In this document: one piece after another, positions 56,416-64,000 of the stretch
How the letters are laid out: every line of letters starts with the position of its first letter
Numbering within the stretch: position 1 is the stretch's first letter
The notes under the pieces: model-generated
The model's database searches: none
What the model was told of the DNA's origin: nothing
The model's input: only the letters and a program-made list of their open reading frames with translations
Position numbers and translations under genes: made by a program
Source of the DNA: Bog-473 sp963756025
GTDB taxonomy: Bacteria > Actinomycetota > Acidimicrobiia > Acidimicrobiales > RAAP-2
Direction of reading: 5' to 3'
Length of the DNA: 64,000 nucleotides
NCBI GenBank assembly: GCA_963756025.1
Contig: CAVWMF010000001.1
Location: forward strand, 248,001 to 312,000

Positions 56416-57774
56416 ATGGCGCAGCCGGGAGAAGACGACGCATCAGGATCAGAAGGTTCGCCGGAGAATCCCACGCAGGAGATTCCGCTGAACGACGAGG
56501 GCGATGCTCCCCCGCCCGAGGCGCGCAATCGCAAGCGGAAATTCGTGATCATCGGCGCCGCCGCGGTCCTCGTCGTCGGCCTGGCACTCGGGCTGGGTCT
56601 CGGGCTGACGGGTGGTTCGCCGGCCACCGGGCTGGTGGTGACCACCCAGGTGGTCAAGGTGACGACGGGCACCATTAAGCAGACCGTCGCCGCTTCGGGG
56701 ACCCTGGAGCCGGCGAGCCAGGCGAATCTCGATTTCGGCGTTTCCGGTGTCGTGACGGCGGTCGACGTCAAAGCCGGACAGGTGGTGAGCTCGGGCCAGG
56801 TGCTGGCGACCGTCGGCACGACCGCCCTGCAGGCCGACGTCAACTCGGCGGAGGCGCAACTTCAATCCGCCCAGGCGCGGTTGGCGAGTGACGAGTCCGC
56901 CGGCGCCGAGACGACCCAGATCGACTCGGACGAGGCATCGGTCACCTCAGCCGAGTCGGCGCTCACCTCGGCGCAGACCGATCTGGCCGACGCCTCGCTG
57001 CGGTCGACGATCTCGGGCACGGTGGCCTCCGTCAGCCTCACCGTCGGCCAGCAGGTGACGGGCTCGGGCTCGGGCGGCTCGGGCTCGAGCAGTTTCGGCG
57101 GCTCCGGTGCCAACGCGGCCAGCTCGAGCGCAGCATCAGCGTCCTCGTCGACCTCGACCGCGTCGACGGCGCAGGTCGTCATCATCAGCACCGACTCGTT
57201 CATCGTCAATACGACGGTCGACGACACGGAGATCGGCCAGATTCAGCAGGGGGACCAGGCCACGATCACGCCGACCGGCGCCACGACGCTCGACTTCGGC
57301 ACGGTGGCCTCCATCGGTCTCATTGCGACGGAGAGCTCTGACGTGGCGACGTTCCCGGTGGTGATCGACGTCACTGGCGATCCGACCGGTCTCTACGCCG
57401 GTGCGACCGCTGACATCTCCATCATCGTGAAGCAATTGAACGATGTGGTCGAGGTCCCCACTGCGGCGATCACGTATTCCACCAGTGGTCAAGCCACCGT
57501 GACCGAGGTCAAGAACGGGGAGCACGTCAGTGAGCCGGTGACCGTGGGCCAGGCGGCATCGGGTGAGACCCAGATCACCAGCGGTCTCGCCGCGGGCGAC
57601 AGCGTCGTGGAGCGGGTCGTCACCTTCAAGGGCGTACCGGGTGCGACCCGGACGGGCGGTCTCGGCGGCGGGTTCACCCGCGGCGGTGGCGCCGGATTCA
57701 CTGGCGGTGGGTTCACCGGCGGCGGTGGCGCCGGGTTCACCGGCGGCGGGAGATTCGGTGGGGCGGGGGGATGA
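56416..57774 (+). CDS. MacA/HlyD-type membrane fusion protein with Gly-Phe-rich tail
   Basis: 452 residues from ATG 56416. A cytosolic acidic leader, one membrane helix (VIIGAAAVLVVGLALGLGLG), then the adaptor core: TIKQTVAASGTLEPASQANL, FGVSGVVTAVDVKAGQVVSS (lipoyl-like half), a coiled coil of Ala/Gln/Ser residues, and the second half ASLRSTISGTVASVSLTVGQ. A Ser/Gly-rich insert lies near 215-250. The end is a run of GGGFT/GGGAGFT repeats. It pairs with the MacB-like ATPase and permease that overlap it downstream. In a cell without an outer membrane the adaptor would guide substrate through the cell wall. Confidence 0.87.
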   Translation: MAQPGEDDASGSEGSPENPTQEIPLNDEGDAPPPEARNRKRKFVIIGAAAVLVVGLALGLGLGLTGGSPATGLVVTTQVVKVTTGTIKQTVAASGTLEPASQANLDFGVSGVVTAVDVKAGQVVSSGQVLATVGTTALQADVNSAEAQLQSAQARLASDESAGAETTQIDSDEASVTSAESALTSAQTDLADASLRSTISGTVASVSLTVGQQVTGSGSGGSGSSSFGGSGANAASSSAASASSSTSTASTAQVVIISTDSFIVNTTVDDTEIGQIQQGDQATITPTGATTLDFGTVASIGLIATESSDVATFPVVIDVTGDPTGLYAGATADISIIVKQLNDVVEVPTAAITYSTSGQATVTEVKNGEHVSEPVTVGQAASGETQITSGLAAGDSVVERVVTFKGVPGATRTGGLGGGFTRGGGAGFTGGGFTGGGGAGFTGGGRFGGAGG

Positions 57775-58531
57775 CGACGCCCCAAGCGCCCTCCCCCGTC
57801 GACCTGGTGCACCAACCCCCGGCGGATCGCAGCTCGGTCATCGCGCTCGACCACGTCACAAAGGTGTACCGCAACGGGACCATCTCGGTGGCCGCACTGC
57901 GCGGCGATCTCACTGACGATCGATTCGGGCGAGTACGTGGCCATCGTGGGGCCCTCGGGTTCGGGGAAGTCCACCCTGATGCACATCCTCGGCTGCCTCG
58001 ATACGCCGACGTGCCGGTACCTTCCACCTCGCCGGCCAGGACGTCAGCCACATGAGTGAGGAGGAGCTGGCCGAAGTGCGGAACCGGCGCATCGGCTTCG
58101 TCTTCCAGCAGTTCAACCTGTTGCCGTCCATGACGGCCTGGCAGAACGTGGAGCTCCCGCTGGTCTACGCCGGCGTGCACCGGGCCGAGCGCAAGGAAAG
58201 GGCGATGGACGCGCTGGCCCGGGTCGGGTTGGCCGGCCGGGTCCAGCACAGGCCGGGCGAGCTCTCGGGCGGACAGCAACAACGTGTGGCCGTGGCCCGG
58301 GCCCTGGTGACCGAGCCCGACCTGATCCTGGCCGACGAGCCGACGGGCAACCTCGACTCGGTCTCGGCCGACGACGTGCTCGGCCTCATGGCGGAGCTCC
58401 ACGAGGCCGGCCGCACGCTCGTCCTGATCACCCACGACGTCGGCGTGGCGTCGGCCGCCGGCAGGGTCATCGGCATCCGCGACGGGTTGGTCACCGAGAA
58501 CGACGAGCGCGACCTCGAGAGCGTCCGATGA
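57771..58531 (+). CDS. MacB-type ABC transporter ATP-binding protein (two frameshifts)
   Basis: ATG 57771 overlaps the adaptor stop. The first frame reads VIALDHVTKVYRNGTISVAA. After a change near 57920 comes EYVAIVGPSGSGKSTLMHIL (Walker A) and GCLDTPT. After another change near 58015 come FHLAGQDVSHMSEEELAEVR, the Q-loop FVFQQFNLLPSMTAWQNVEL, signature LSGGQQQRVAVARALVTEPD, Walker B LILADEPTGNLDS and the switch THDV. Total about 253 residues. LolD/MacB family; it powers the FtsX-like permease next to it. Confidence 0.88.
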
Positions 58532-59773
58532 CCTGGTTGGAGACACTCCGTACCGGGTTCAACGGTATTCGCAGCCACCGGCTGCGCTCGGGGTTGACCG
58601 TCCTCGGGATCCTCATCGGGATCGCGGCGGTGATCCTGACCGTCGGTCTCGGCGAAGGAGCGCAGGCTCAGGTGAGCTCCGAGATCACGTCGCTCGGCAC
58701 CAACCTGCTCACGATCTCACCGGGGAGCACCACGTCGGCTGCGGGCATCCGCGGCGGTTTCGGTTCGGCTTCGACCTTGACGGTGGCCAACGCCGCCGCG
58801 CTCTCCTCGCCCGTCGTGGCGCCGGACATCAAGGCCGTCGCACCGACCACGCAGGCCACCGAGACGCTCATCGCCGGGAGCGGCAACTGGTCGACGACGG
58901 TGGTCGGCACCACCCCTTCGTGGTTGACGGTGCGCGGCCGGACGGTGGCGCAGGGAAGATTCCTCGACAATCAGGATGTCACCGACCATGAAGCGGTCGT
59001 CGTCCTCGGCGCGACCACGGCCTCGGAACTGTTCAGCCGGGAGGACCCCGTCGGGCAGACGGTTGACGTGAGTGGCGTGCCGATGACGGTGGTCGGTGTC
59101 CTCACATCGGTCGGCTCGTCCTCCTCGTCGTCGACCACGACCAATCAAGACGACCAGGCGCTGGTGCCCATCACCACCGCGGCGGAGCGCATCTTCGGAG
59201 GGACCTCGCGGAACTCGGTGAGCTCCATCATCATCCAGGCCCGCTCGTCGAGTGACCTGACCGCGGCCTACCAGGAGGCCGACCACGAACTGTTGGCTGC
59301 GCACGGCATCACCACCGCGGCCGACGCCGACTTCACGATCACGTCCGAGGCAGCAGGAGCTCACGACGGCCACCTCGGTCGACCGGACATTGACGATCCT
59401 CCTTGGGGGTATCGCCGGAATCTCGCTTCTCGTCGGTGGCATCGGCGTCATGAACATCATGCTGGTCTCGGTCACCGAACGGGTGCGTGAGATCGGCTTG
59501 CGCAAGGCGCTCGGGGCCACGCCTCGGCTCATCCGACGCCAATTCCTCGTGGAGGCATCCGTGCTCGGATTGGCCGGAGGGGCCCTCGGCGTGGCGCTCG
59601 GGATCATCGGAGCCGTGTTCTTGCCGAGTGCGGTTGGCGACCCCATCACGATCAGTCCGTGGGCGGCCGGGCTCGCACTCCTCGTCGCCATGGCGATCGG
59701 GGTCGTGTTCGGCGTGTACCCGGCCAGTCGGGCGGCCCACCTGGCCCCCATCGATGCACTGAGGAGCGAATAG
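58528..59773 (+). CDS. MacB-type ABC transporter permease (one frameshift)
   Basis: ATG 58528 overlaps the ATPase stop (ATGA). N-terminal helix: SGLTVLGILIGIAAVILTVG. A large extracellular domain follows (TSLGTNLLTISPGSTTSAAG, AVVVLGATTASELFSREDP, NSVSSIIIQARSSSDLTAAY). The frame changes near 59352. The last part has the three C-terminal FtsX helices (LTILLGGIAGISLLVGGIGV, MNIMLVSVTERVREIGLRKA, LLVAMAIGVVFGVYPASRAA). Joined length about 415 residues. Exports or transduces force on peptides or glycolipids. Confidence 0.9.
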
Positions 59774-60755
59774 ATGCAACACACAATGAGAGAGAGATCG
59801 AACAAAATGGCCACCGCCTCACGCAGGAGCAGCAAAGGACGAGGGAGAGGGCTGGCCGCAGGTTCCGCCCTCGGCTGCCTGTCACTCGTCTTCGGATTGT
59901 CGTCGGTGGCCGGGGCAGCGCCCGCCACCACAGGTCGTGGGAGTGCCACCAGCGGAAGCGTGGCCACCATTACCGGAAGCACCATGGAGGTGCAGAGCAC
60001 GACCGCGCAGACGGCAGTGACCTGGACGCCGACCACGACCTTCTCCGAGACGGCGACCGAAACGGTCAGTGCGATCGCCGTCGGAGACTGCCTGACGGTC
60101 ACGGGGACACCTTCGAAGAAGTCGAAGACGACCATTGCGGCCCGCTCGATCACGATCAGCAAGCCGTCGACAACAGGGACGTGCACCGGCGGATTCGGTG
60201 GCGCCGCGGGCGGAGCTCCCGCAGGCGGGTTCGGCGGCGCGCGGGCGATTCGGTGCCGGAGCCGGGCCGGGCGCCGGGGGCAGCGGCTCGGGCTCGGGGG
60301 AGACCCCGCCGAGCGGGAGCTTCCCCGGCCGTTCCGGTGGGAGCGCCCGAGGGGGATTCCCCGGTGCGACGAACTTTGCCCTCGCCACGGGCAAGGTGAC
60401 GGCGGTCAGCGGCTCGACCGTCTCGATGTCGGGGACACTCCTGAGTCAGCTCTTCCGTTCGTCCAACTCGAAGTCGACGAAGCAGACGAAGCCCAAGACG
60501 CAGAAGCTCAAGATCACGACCGGGAAGTCCACGACACTGTCGGAGACCCAAGCCACCACGTCGTCCGCCGTGGCGGTCGGCGACTGCGTGAGCGCGTTCG
60601 GCACGGCCAGTAGCACCGGCGCCGTCACGGCCACCACCGTGCGCATCACCTCGACCGGGGGCAAGACGTGCACCACGGGATTCGGTGGCGGCGGGTTCGG
60701 CGGACGGTTCGGTGGCGGTGGCAGTGGTGGAACGAGTGGCACGTCCAGTGACTGA
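59774..60755 (+). CDS. Secreted protein with two DUF5666-like repeats and Gly-Phe tails (one frameshift)
   Basis: From ATG 59774 (or 59810): a Sec-type signal (AAGSALGCLSLVFGLSSVAG). Repeat 1 is SVATITGSTMEVQSTTAQTA to VSAIAVGDCLTVTGT and ends STTGTCTGGFGG. After Gly-rich sequence and a frame change near 60240, repeat 2 is KVTAVSGSTVSMSGTLL to SSAVAVGDCVSAFGTAS and ends GGKTCTTGFGGGG. Each repeat has one Cys after VAVGD and one before the GFGG tail. It lies between the export permease and a second adaptor, with a GTG overlap to the latter, so it may be cargo or an outer component. Confidence 0.72.
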
Positions 60756-62422
60756 GGCTCCTGAGCGGAGCCGGCGCAGAACGAGACGGCGTCCACTCAT
60801 CATCGGGGCCGTGGTCGTCGTCGCTCTCCTCGTCGCCGGTGGGGCAACCGCCCTCGCGGCCAGCGGCTCGGGTGACGGGGGCTATCGGATGGGCAAGGCC
60901 GTGCACGCCTCTGTCGCCAGCAACCTCGTCGTGGTGGGAACGATCGAGCCCGTGAACGACGCGTCCGCCAGTTTCCAGGTGGCCGGACAGGTGGCCACCG
61001 TGACCGCCGTTCCGGGAGCCCAGGTCACGGCCGGTGAGACGTTGGCCTCCCTCGACACGACGTCACTCAGCGAGTCGGTGTCCTCGGCCGAGCTCTCCTT
61101 GCAATCAGACGACGCCAAGTTGACCGAGGACGAAGACAGCGAGACCTCGGGTACAGGGACGACCACCACGACGACCACGACGCCGAAAGCATCCACCTCC
61201 ACCGGCGGTGCGGGCGGGTCCGGCGCCGGTGGTTCCTCGCCGCAGGGCTCGATCAGCCAGGATCAAGCCACCTTGGTCGCCGATCAAGCCACGTCGTCCG
61301 CTGACCAGCAGAAGGAAGCGGCAGACCTGGCACAGGCGCAGAAGGCCTGCGGGGTCTCGCCGACGCCCACCAACGCGCCGCCGACGTCAACGACCACCAC
61401 GACGACGACCACGACCACGACCTCCCCCACCACCTCCTCAGGGGACACAGCCTGCACGGCTGCGGTCCAGCAGGTCTCGACTGATCAACAGGCCGTGGCC
61501 ACGGACGAGCGGACGGTTGCTTCCGACGAGTCGACCCTGGCCAAGGCCATCACCCAGCAGGAGTCCTCGGCGGGTTCCGGAGGGACGACTTCGGCGGCCA
61601 CCGGCACGTCCGCCAGCGGAGGAACCAGCGCCAGGGGCAACGCGGCGAGTGGTTCGGCTTCTGACAGCGCGGCGCAGATCGCGTCGGACGAGGCGGCGAT
61701 CGACACCGCGCAGTCCAATGTCATCAGCGCGCAGCAGTCGCTGGCTGAAGGGCAACTCACGAGTCCGATCAACGGCACGGTCGTCTCCGTCGGCATCAGT
61801 GCCGGTGACACCGTCAGCGCTGACTCGAGCACGGAGGACATCGTCATCATCGGGACGAAGTCATTCGAGGCGACGGCCACGCTGACCAGTGCGCAGGTGC
61901 CGTCGGTCAAGGTCGGTGCGGTCGGCCGACGTCACGGTGGACGGTAGCACAGGGACCATCGCCGGGACCGTGGCACAGGTCGGACCGGTGCAGTCGGGCG
62001 ATTCGGGATACTCCTACCCCGTGGTCGTCGTGCTCCCCTCTTCGGCGAACAATCTCTTTTCCGGCTCGAGCGCCAACATCTCGATCGTGACCGGTGCGAA
62101 GCAGGACGTGCTAGCCGTTCCCACATCGGCCGTGCTGACGACGGGAACGCAGTCATATGTCCAAGTGCTCTCGGGGGGCAATCCGGTGGACAAGTCGATC
62201 AAGGTCGGCATCGTCGGGGGTGTCTACACCCAGGTGCTCTCCGGCCTGCAGCTCGGAGATGAGGTGATCCTCGCCAACTATGCCGACCCCGTGCCGGCCT
62301 CCAACACCTCGACCCTCGGCGGATTCGGCGGTGGCTTCGGGGGTACCGGCGGATTCGGCGGTGGCGGCTTCGGGGGCACCGGCGGTCGCTTCACGAGCGG
62401 CTCCGCGAGATTCGGGGGCTGA
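60748..62422 (+). CDS. Second HlyD/MacA-type membrane fusion protein (one frameshift)
   Basis: GTG 60748 overlaps the stop of the secreted protein. One helix (LIIGAVVVVALLVAGGATAL), then SNLVVVGTIEPVNDASASFQ and VAGQVATVTAVPGAQVTAGE. A long Ser/Thr/Gln-rich insert with poly-Thr runs follows. The second lipoyl half (GQLTSPINGTVVSVGISAGD) is present. After a frame change near 61920 the beta-barrel part reads QVGPVQSGDSGYSYPVVVVL, SSANISIVTGAKQDVLAVPT and GLQLGDEVILANYADP. The tail repeats GGFGGGFGG-type units. About 557 residues. Two adaptors for one permease is unusual. Confidence 0.82.
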
Positions 62423-62490
62423 CGCGGCCCTCTGGTTCCGGTCGTCGTGGCGCCAGCCCATGTGCTGCCGGTCCCTTTAACGTAGGGCGC

Positions 62491-63312
62491 ATGTCGGTCG
62501 AACAGCCCGAGGTCCCGCCTCTCTACGACAGCAAGCCCCATCAGGCTCGCCAGGTCGCCGAGTCGTTCGGCTCGGATGCCCGACGCTACGACCGGGCCCG
62601 GCCCGACTACCCCGATGCCATGATACGGCGAGTCGTCGCCGGCAGCCCCGGTCCGTCGGTGCTCGACGTTGGCTGCGGAACGGGCATCGCGGCCCGACAG
62701 TTCCAAGCGGTCGGCTGCAGGGTGCTCGGCGTGGAGGTCGACCCCCGGATGGCGGAGTTGGCACGGCAAGTCGGCATCGACGTCGAGGTGGGCGCTTTCG
62801 AGACCTGGAGACCGGCCGGCCGGGAGTTCGACGCCGTCGTCTCCGGGCAGGCATGGCATTGGGTGGACCCGGTCGCGGGAGCGGCCACGGCGGCAGAGGC
62901 GCTCCGGCCCGGTGGCCGGCTGGCCCTGTTCTGGAACGTGCTCGAACCGCCACCCGATCTCGACGATGCGTTCTCCACCGTCTATCGGCGGGTACTGCCG
63001 GACTCGCCCTTCAGCCGCGGCATGCCGGGCATCGGTGGGTACGCGGGGTTCTTCGCCAAAGCATCCGAGGGCATCCGGGCTGCACGCAGCTTCGGCCATC
63101 CGGAGCAGTGGCGGTTCGACTGGGAGCGGACCTACGCCCGGGACGAATGGCTCGACCAAGTGCCCACCTTCGGCGGCTACAGCGACTTGCCCGCAGGCAA
63201 AATGGACGCGCTCCTGACGGGCCTCGGGGCGGCGATCGACGCGTCCGGGGGCAGCTTCACCATGCCCTACGCCACGGTGGTGGTCACGGCGAGGCGAAAC
63301 GGCGTGGCGTGA
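62491..63312 (+). CDS. Class I SAM-dependent methyltransferase (UbiE-like)
   Basis: 273 residues from ATG 62491. SAM site: VLDVGCGTGIAARQFQAVGC, acidic EVDPRMAELAR, and FDAVVSGQAWHWVDPVAG with the His-Trp typical of plant/bacterial small-molecule methyltransferases of this group. EALRPGGRLALFWNV is the next motif. The N-terminus has SFGSDARRYDRARPDYPDAM. The end TMPYATVVVTARRN is a usual last strand. Stand-alone gene; substrate unknown. Confidence 0.9.
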   Translation: MSVEQPEVPPLYDSKPHQARQVAESFGSDARRYDRARPDYPDAMIRRVVAGSPGPSVLDVGCGTGIAARQFQAVGCRVLGVEVDPRMAELARQVGIDVEVGAFETWRPAGREFDAVVSGQAWHWVDPVAGAATAAEALRPGGRLALFWNVLEPPPDLDDAFSTVYRRVLPDSPFSRGMPGIGGYAGFFAKASEGIRAARSFGHPEQWRFDWERTYARDEWLDQVPTFGGYSDLPAGKMDALLTGLGAAIDASGGSFTMPYATVVVTARRNGVA

Positions 63313-64000
63313 CACCGGACCTGCTGGTCTGAGAATCGAGTAGCGGCCGGCCCGTACGTGGACAGCGTTACAATTGGTCGTGAGGGTAGTTCGTGAAAGA
63401 AGTTTTGTCGGCATTACTCCCGGGTTGGCTTTCACTCTCTTGAACATATCGACTTGGGTGCATCCTGACGGAGTTCCTCCGTTGGCCTGTTGGGGGAGCA
63501 TTTTTCGTCAGTGAGTCTCTCTACGTTGTTGGCGACCACCTCGCTGATGCGACATCGAGCCTGCATTGGCTGGCCGTTTCGATCTCAGGGGTCCAGCCCG
63601 GCACTGAGAGTTGTTGTGCAATCGGGCTCGGAAACCGCAGTGCAACTGACAGGATCCTAGGTGAGGAGGGAGATCAGCAGGCTCACGGCGAACGAATCGA
63701 ATTCGAGCCACAGCTATCTGACCACCTCAGGGTCAGCGCTTGCGAAAGTGCATCATGTTTGAAACACGCGGGGTGGGGCGACGTTGAGGGAAATGCTCAC
63801 GAACAAGGCGAGGGGCGGTCTGCGCCCCCCTTTGCGGTGAGGCACAAAGGTGACACGCAACCAAACTGCAACCGAAATGGCGACCTTTGGGGCGTACATT
63901 CCGGAATGGCCGTCCATCCCCAACATGGGGAGTCAACTCACTATCACGAGACATGGTTGCCTCGGCGCCCTGGAAGATTGCGTCAACTTGACGAGTCAGT
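63313..64000. other. Non-coding or unresolved right end, 688 bases
   Basis: GC content is visibly lower than in the rest. No frame here has a convincing protein or ribosome site. A hairpin GGGGCG-GTCTG-CGCCCC at 63812-63828 followed by CCTTT may be a terminator. A perfect palindrome CGTCAACTTGACG lies at 63981-63993. The region may hold the promoter of a gene beyond the edge. Confidence 0.5.
63812..63828 (+). terminator. Possible short terminator hairpin
   Basis: Six-base perfect GC stem (GGGGCG/CGCCCC), five-base loop, followed by CCTTT. The T tract is weak and the distance to the last gene (about 500 bases) is large, so the call is tentative. Confidence 0.3.

Noticed and set aside
63733..63954. 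73-codon minus-strand ORF near the right edge
   Set aside because: Low-complexity basic sequence, no ribosome site, no neighbour relation.

Overview
The window reads as chromosomal DNA of a high-GC actinobacterium. The best fit is a lineage outside the classical mycobacteria, possibly Acidimicrobiia; that placement is inferred from gene content and not tested. Three sequence facts support an actinobacterium: very high GC, frequent GTG starts, and many 4-base ATGA or GTGA gene overlaps. Two conserved actinobacterial neighbourhoods also support it. One runs pgsA-like, gcvH, garA-like FHA gene, MerR (ftsR-like), bifunctional nuclease, second MerR, and glycine cleavage P protein. The other is a pknG-glnH-glnX block. 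I see no rRNA, tRNA, CRISPR array, transposase or phage gene.

Layout. 1-6063: an unusual accessory cluster. It has a glycosyltransferase on the minus strand (cut by the window edge), a Ser-Asp/Glu-Thr repeat protein, a phosphoribosyltransferase with two AMMECR1-like regions and a helical C-terminus, a 2-oxoglutarate/Fe(II) oxygenase and an unknown protein. 6283-9182: korA and korB. 9309-17709: envelope and sugar-nucleotide genes, gcvH, the FHA gene, an ftsR-like gene and the nuclease. 17709-22506: a lipoprotein, a shattered S9 peptidase, a broken multi-pass glycosyltransferase and a membrane-anchored unknown. 22579-24340: thiD and thiG, divergent. 24373-28634: an iron-box-preceded Fe(III) ABC importer with a small ORF in front. 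28698-33645: MerR, a nuclease-fold protein, gcvT, gcvPA and gcvPB. 33632-39525: mixed metabolic genes, including an Rrf2/NAD(P)-binding pair sharing a perfect palindrome. 39562-52053: one long minus-strand signalling operon (glnX, glnH, coiled-coil protein, pknG, PP2C, vWA, FHA-BTAD, vWA-membrane protein). 52404-55698: a broken DHFR-like gene, two fluC/crcB genes behind a fluoride riboswitch, an SDR and a methyltransferase. 56416-62422: a MacAB-type export locus with two adaptors and a secreted duplicated-domain protein. 62491-63312: a methyltransferase. The right end holds no gene I can support.

How parts may work together. GlnH (extracellular amino-acid binding), GlnX (membrane), PknG (kinase) and a GarA-like FHA protein form a known amino-acid-to-2-oxoglutarate control line in actinobacteria. 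All four parts are here, together with KorAB, an enzyme acting at 2-oxoglutarate. The glycine cleavage genes lie around the same FHA/MerR genes. The left cluster looks like a protein-modification locus whose substrate could be the repeat protein; that is inference.

Quality warning. About twenty genes need one or more single-base frame changes to read as full proteins, including gcvPA and pknG. This is far more than normal decay, so many of these breaks are probably sequence or assembly indels. Coordinates for such genes span the whole reconstructed gene.
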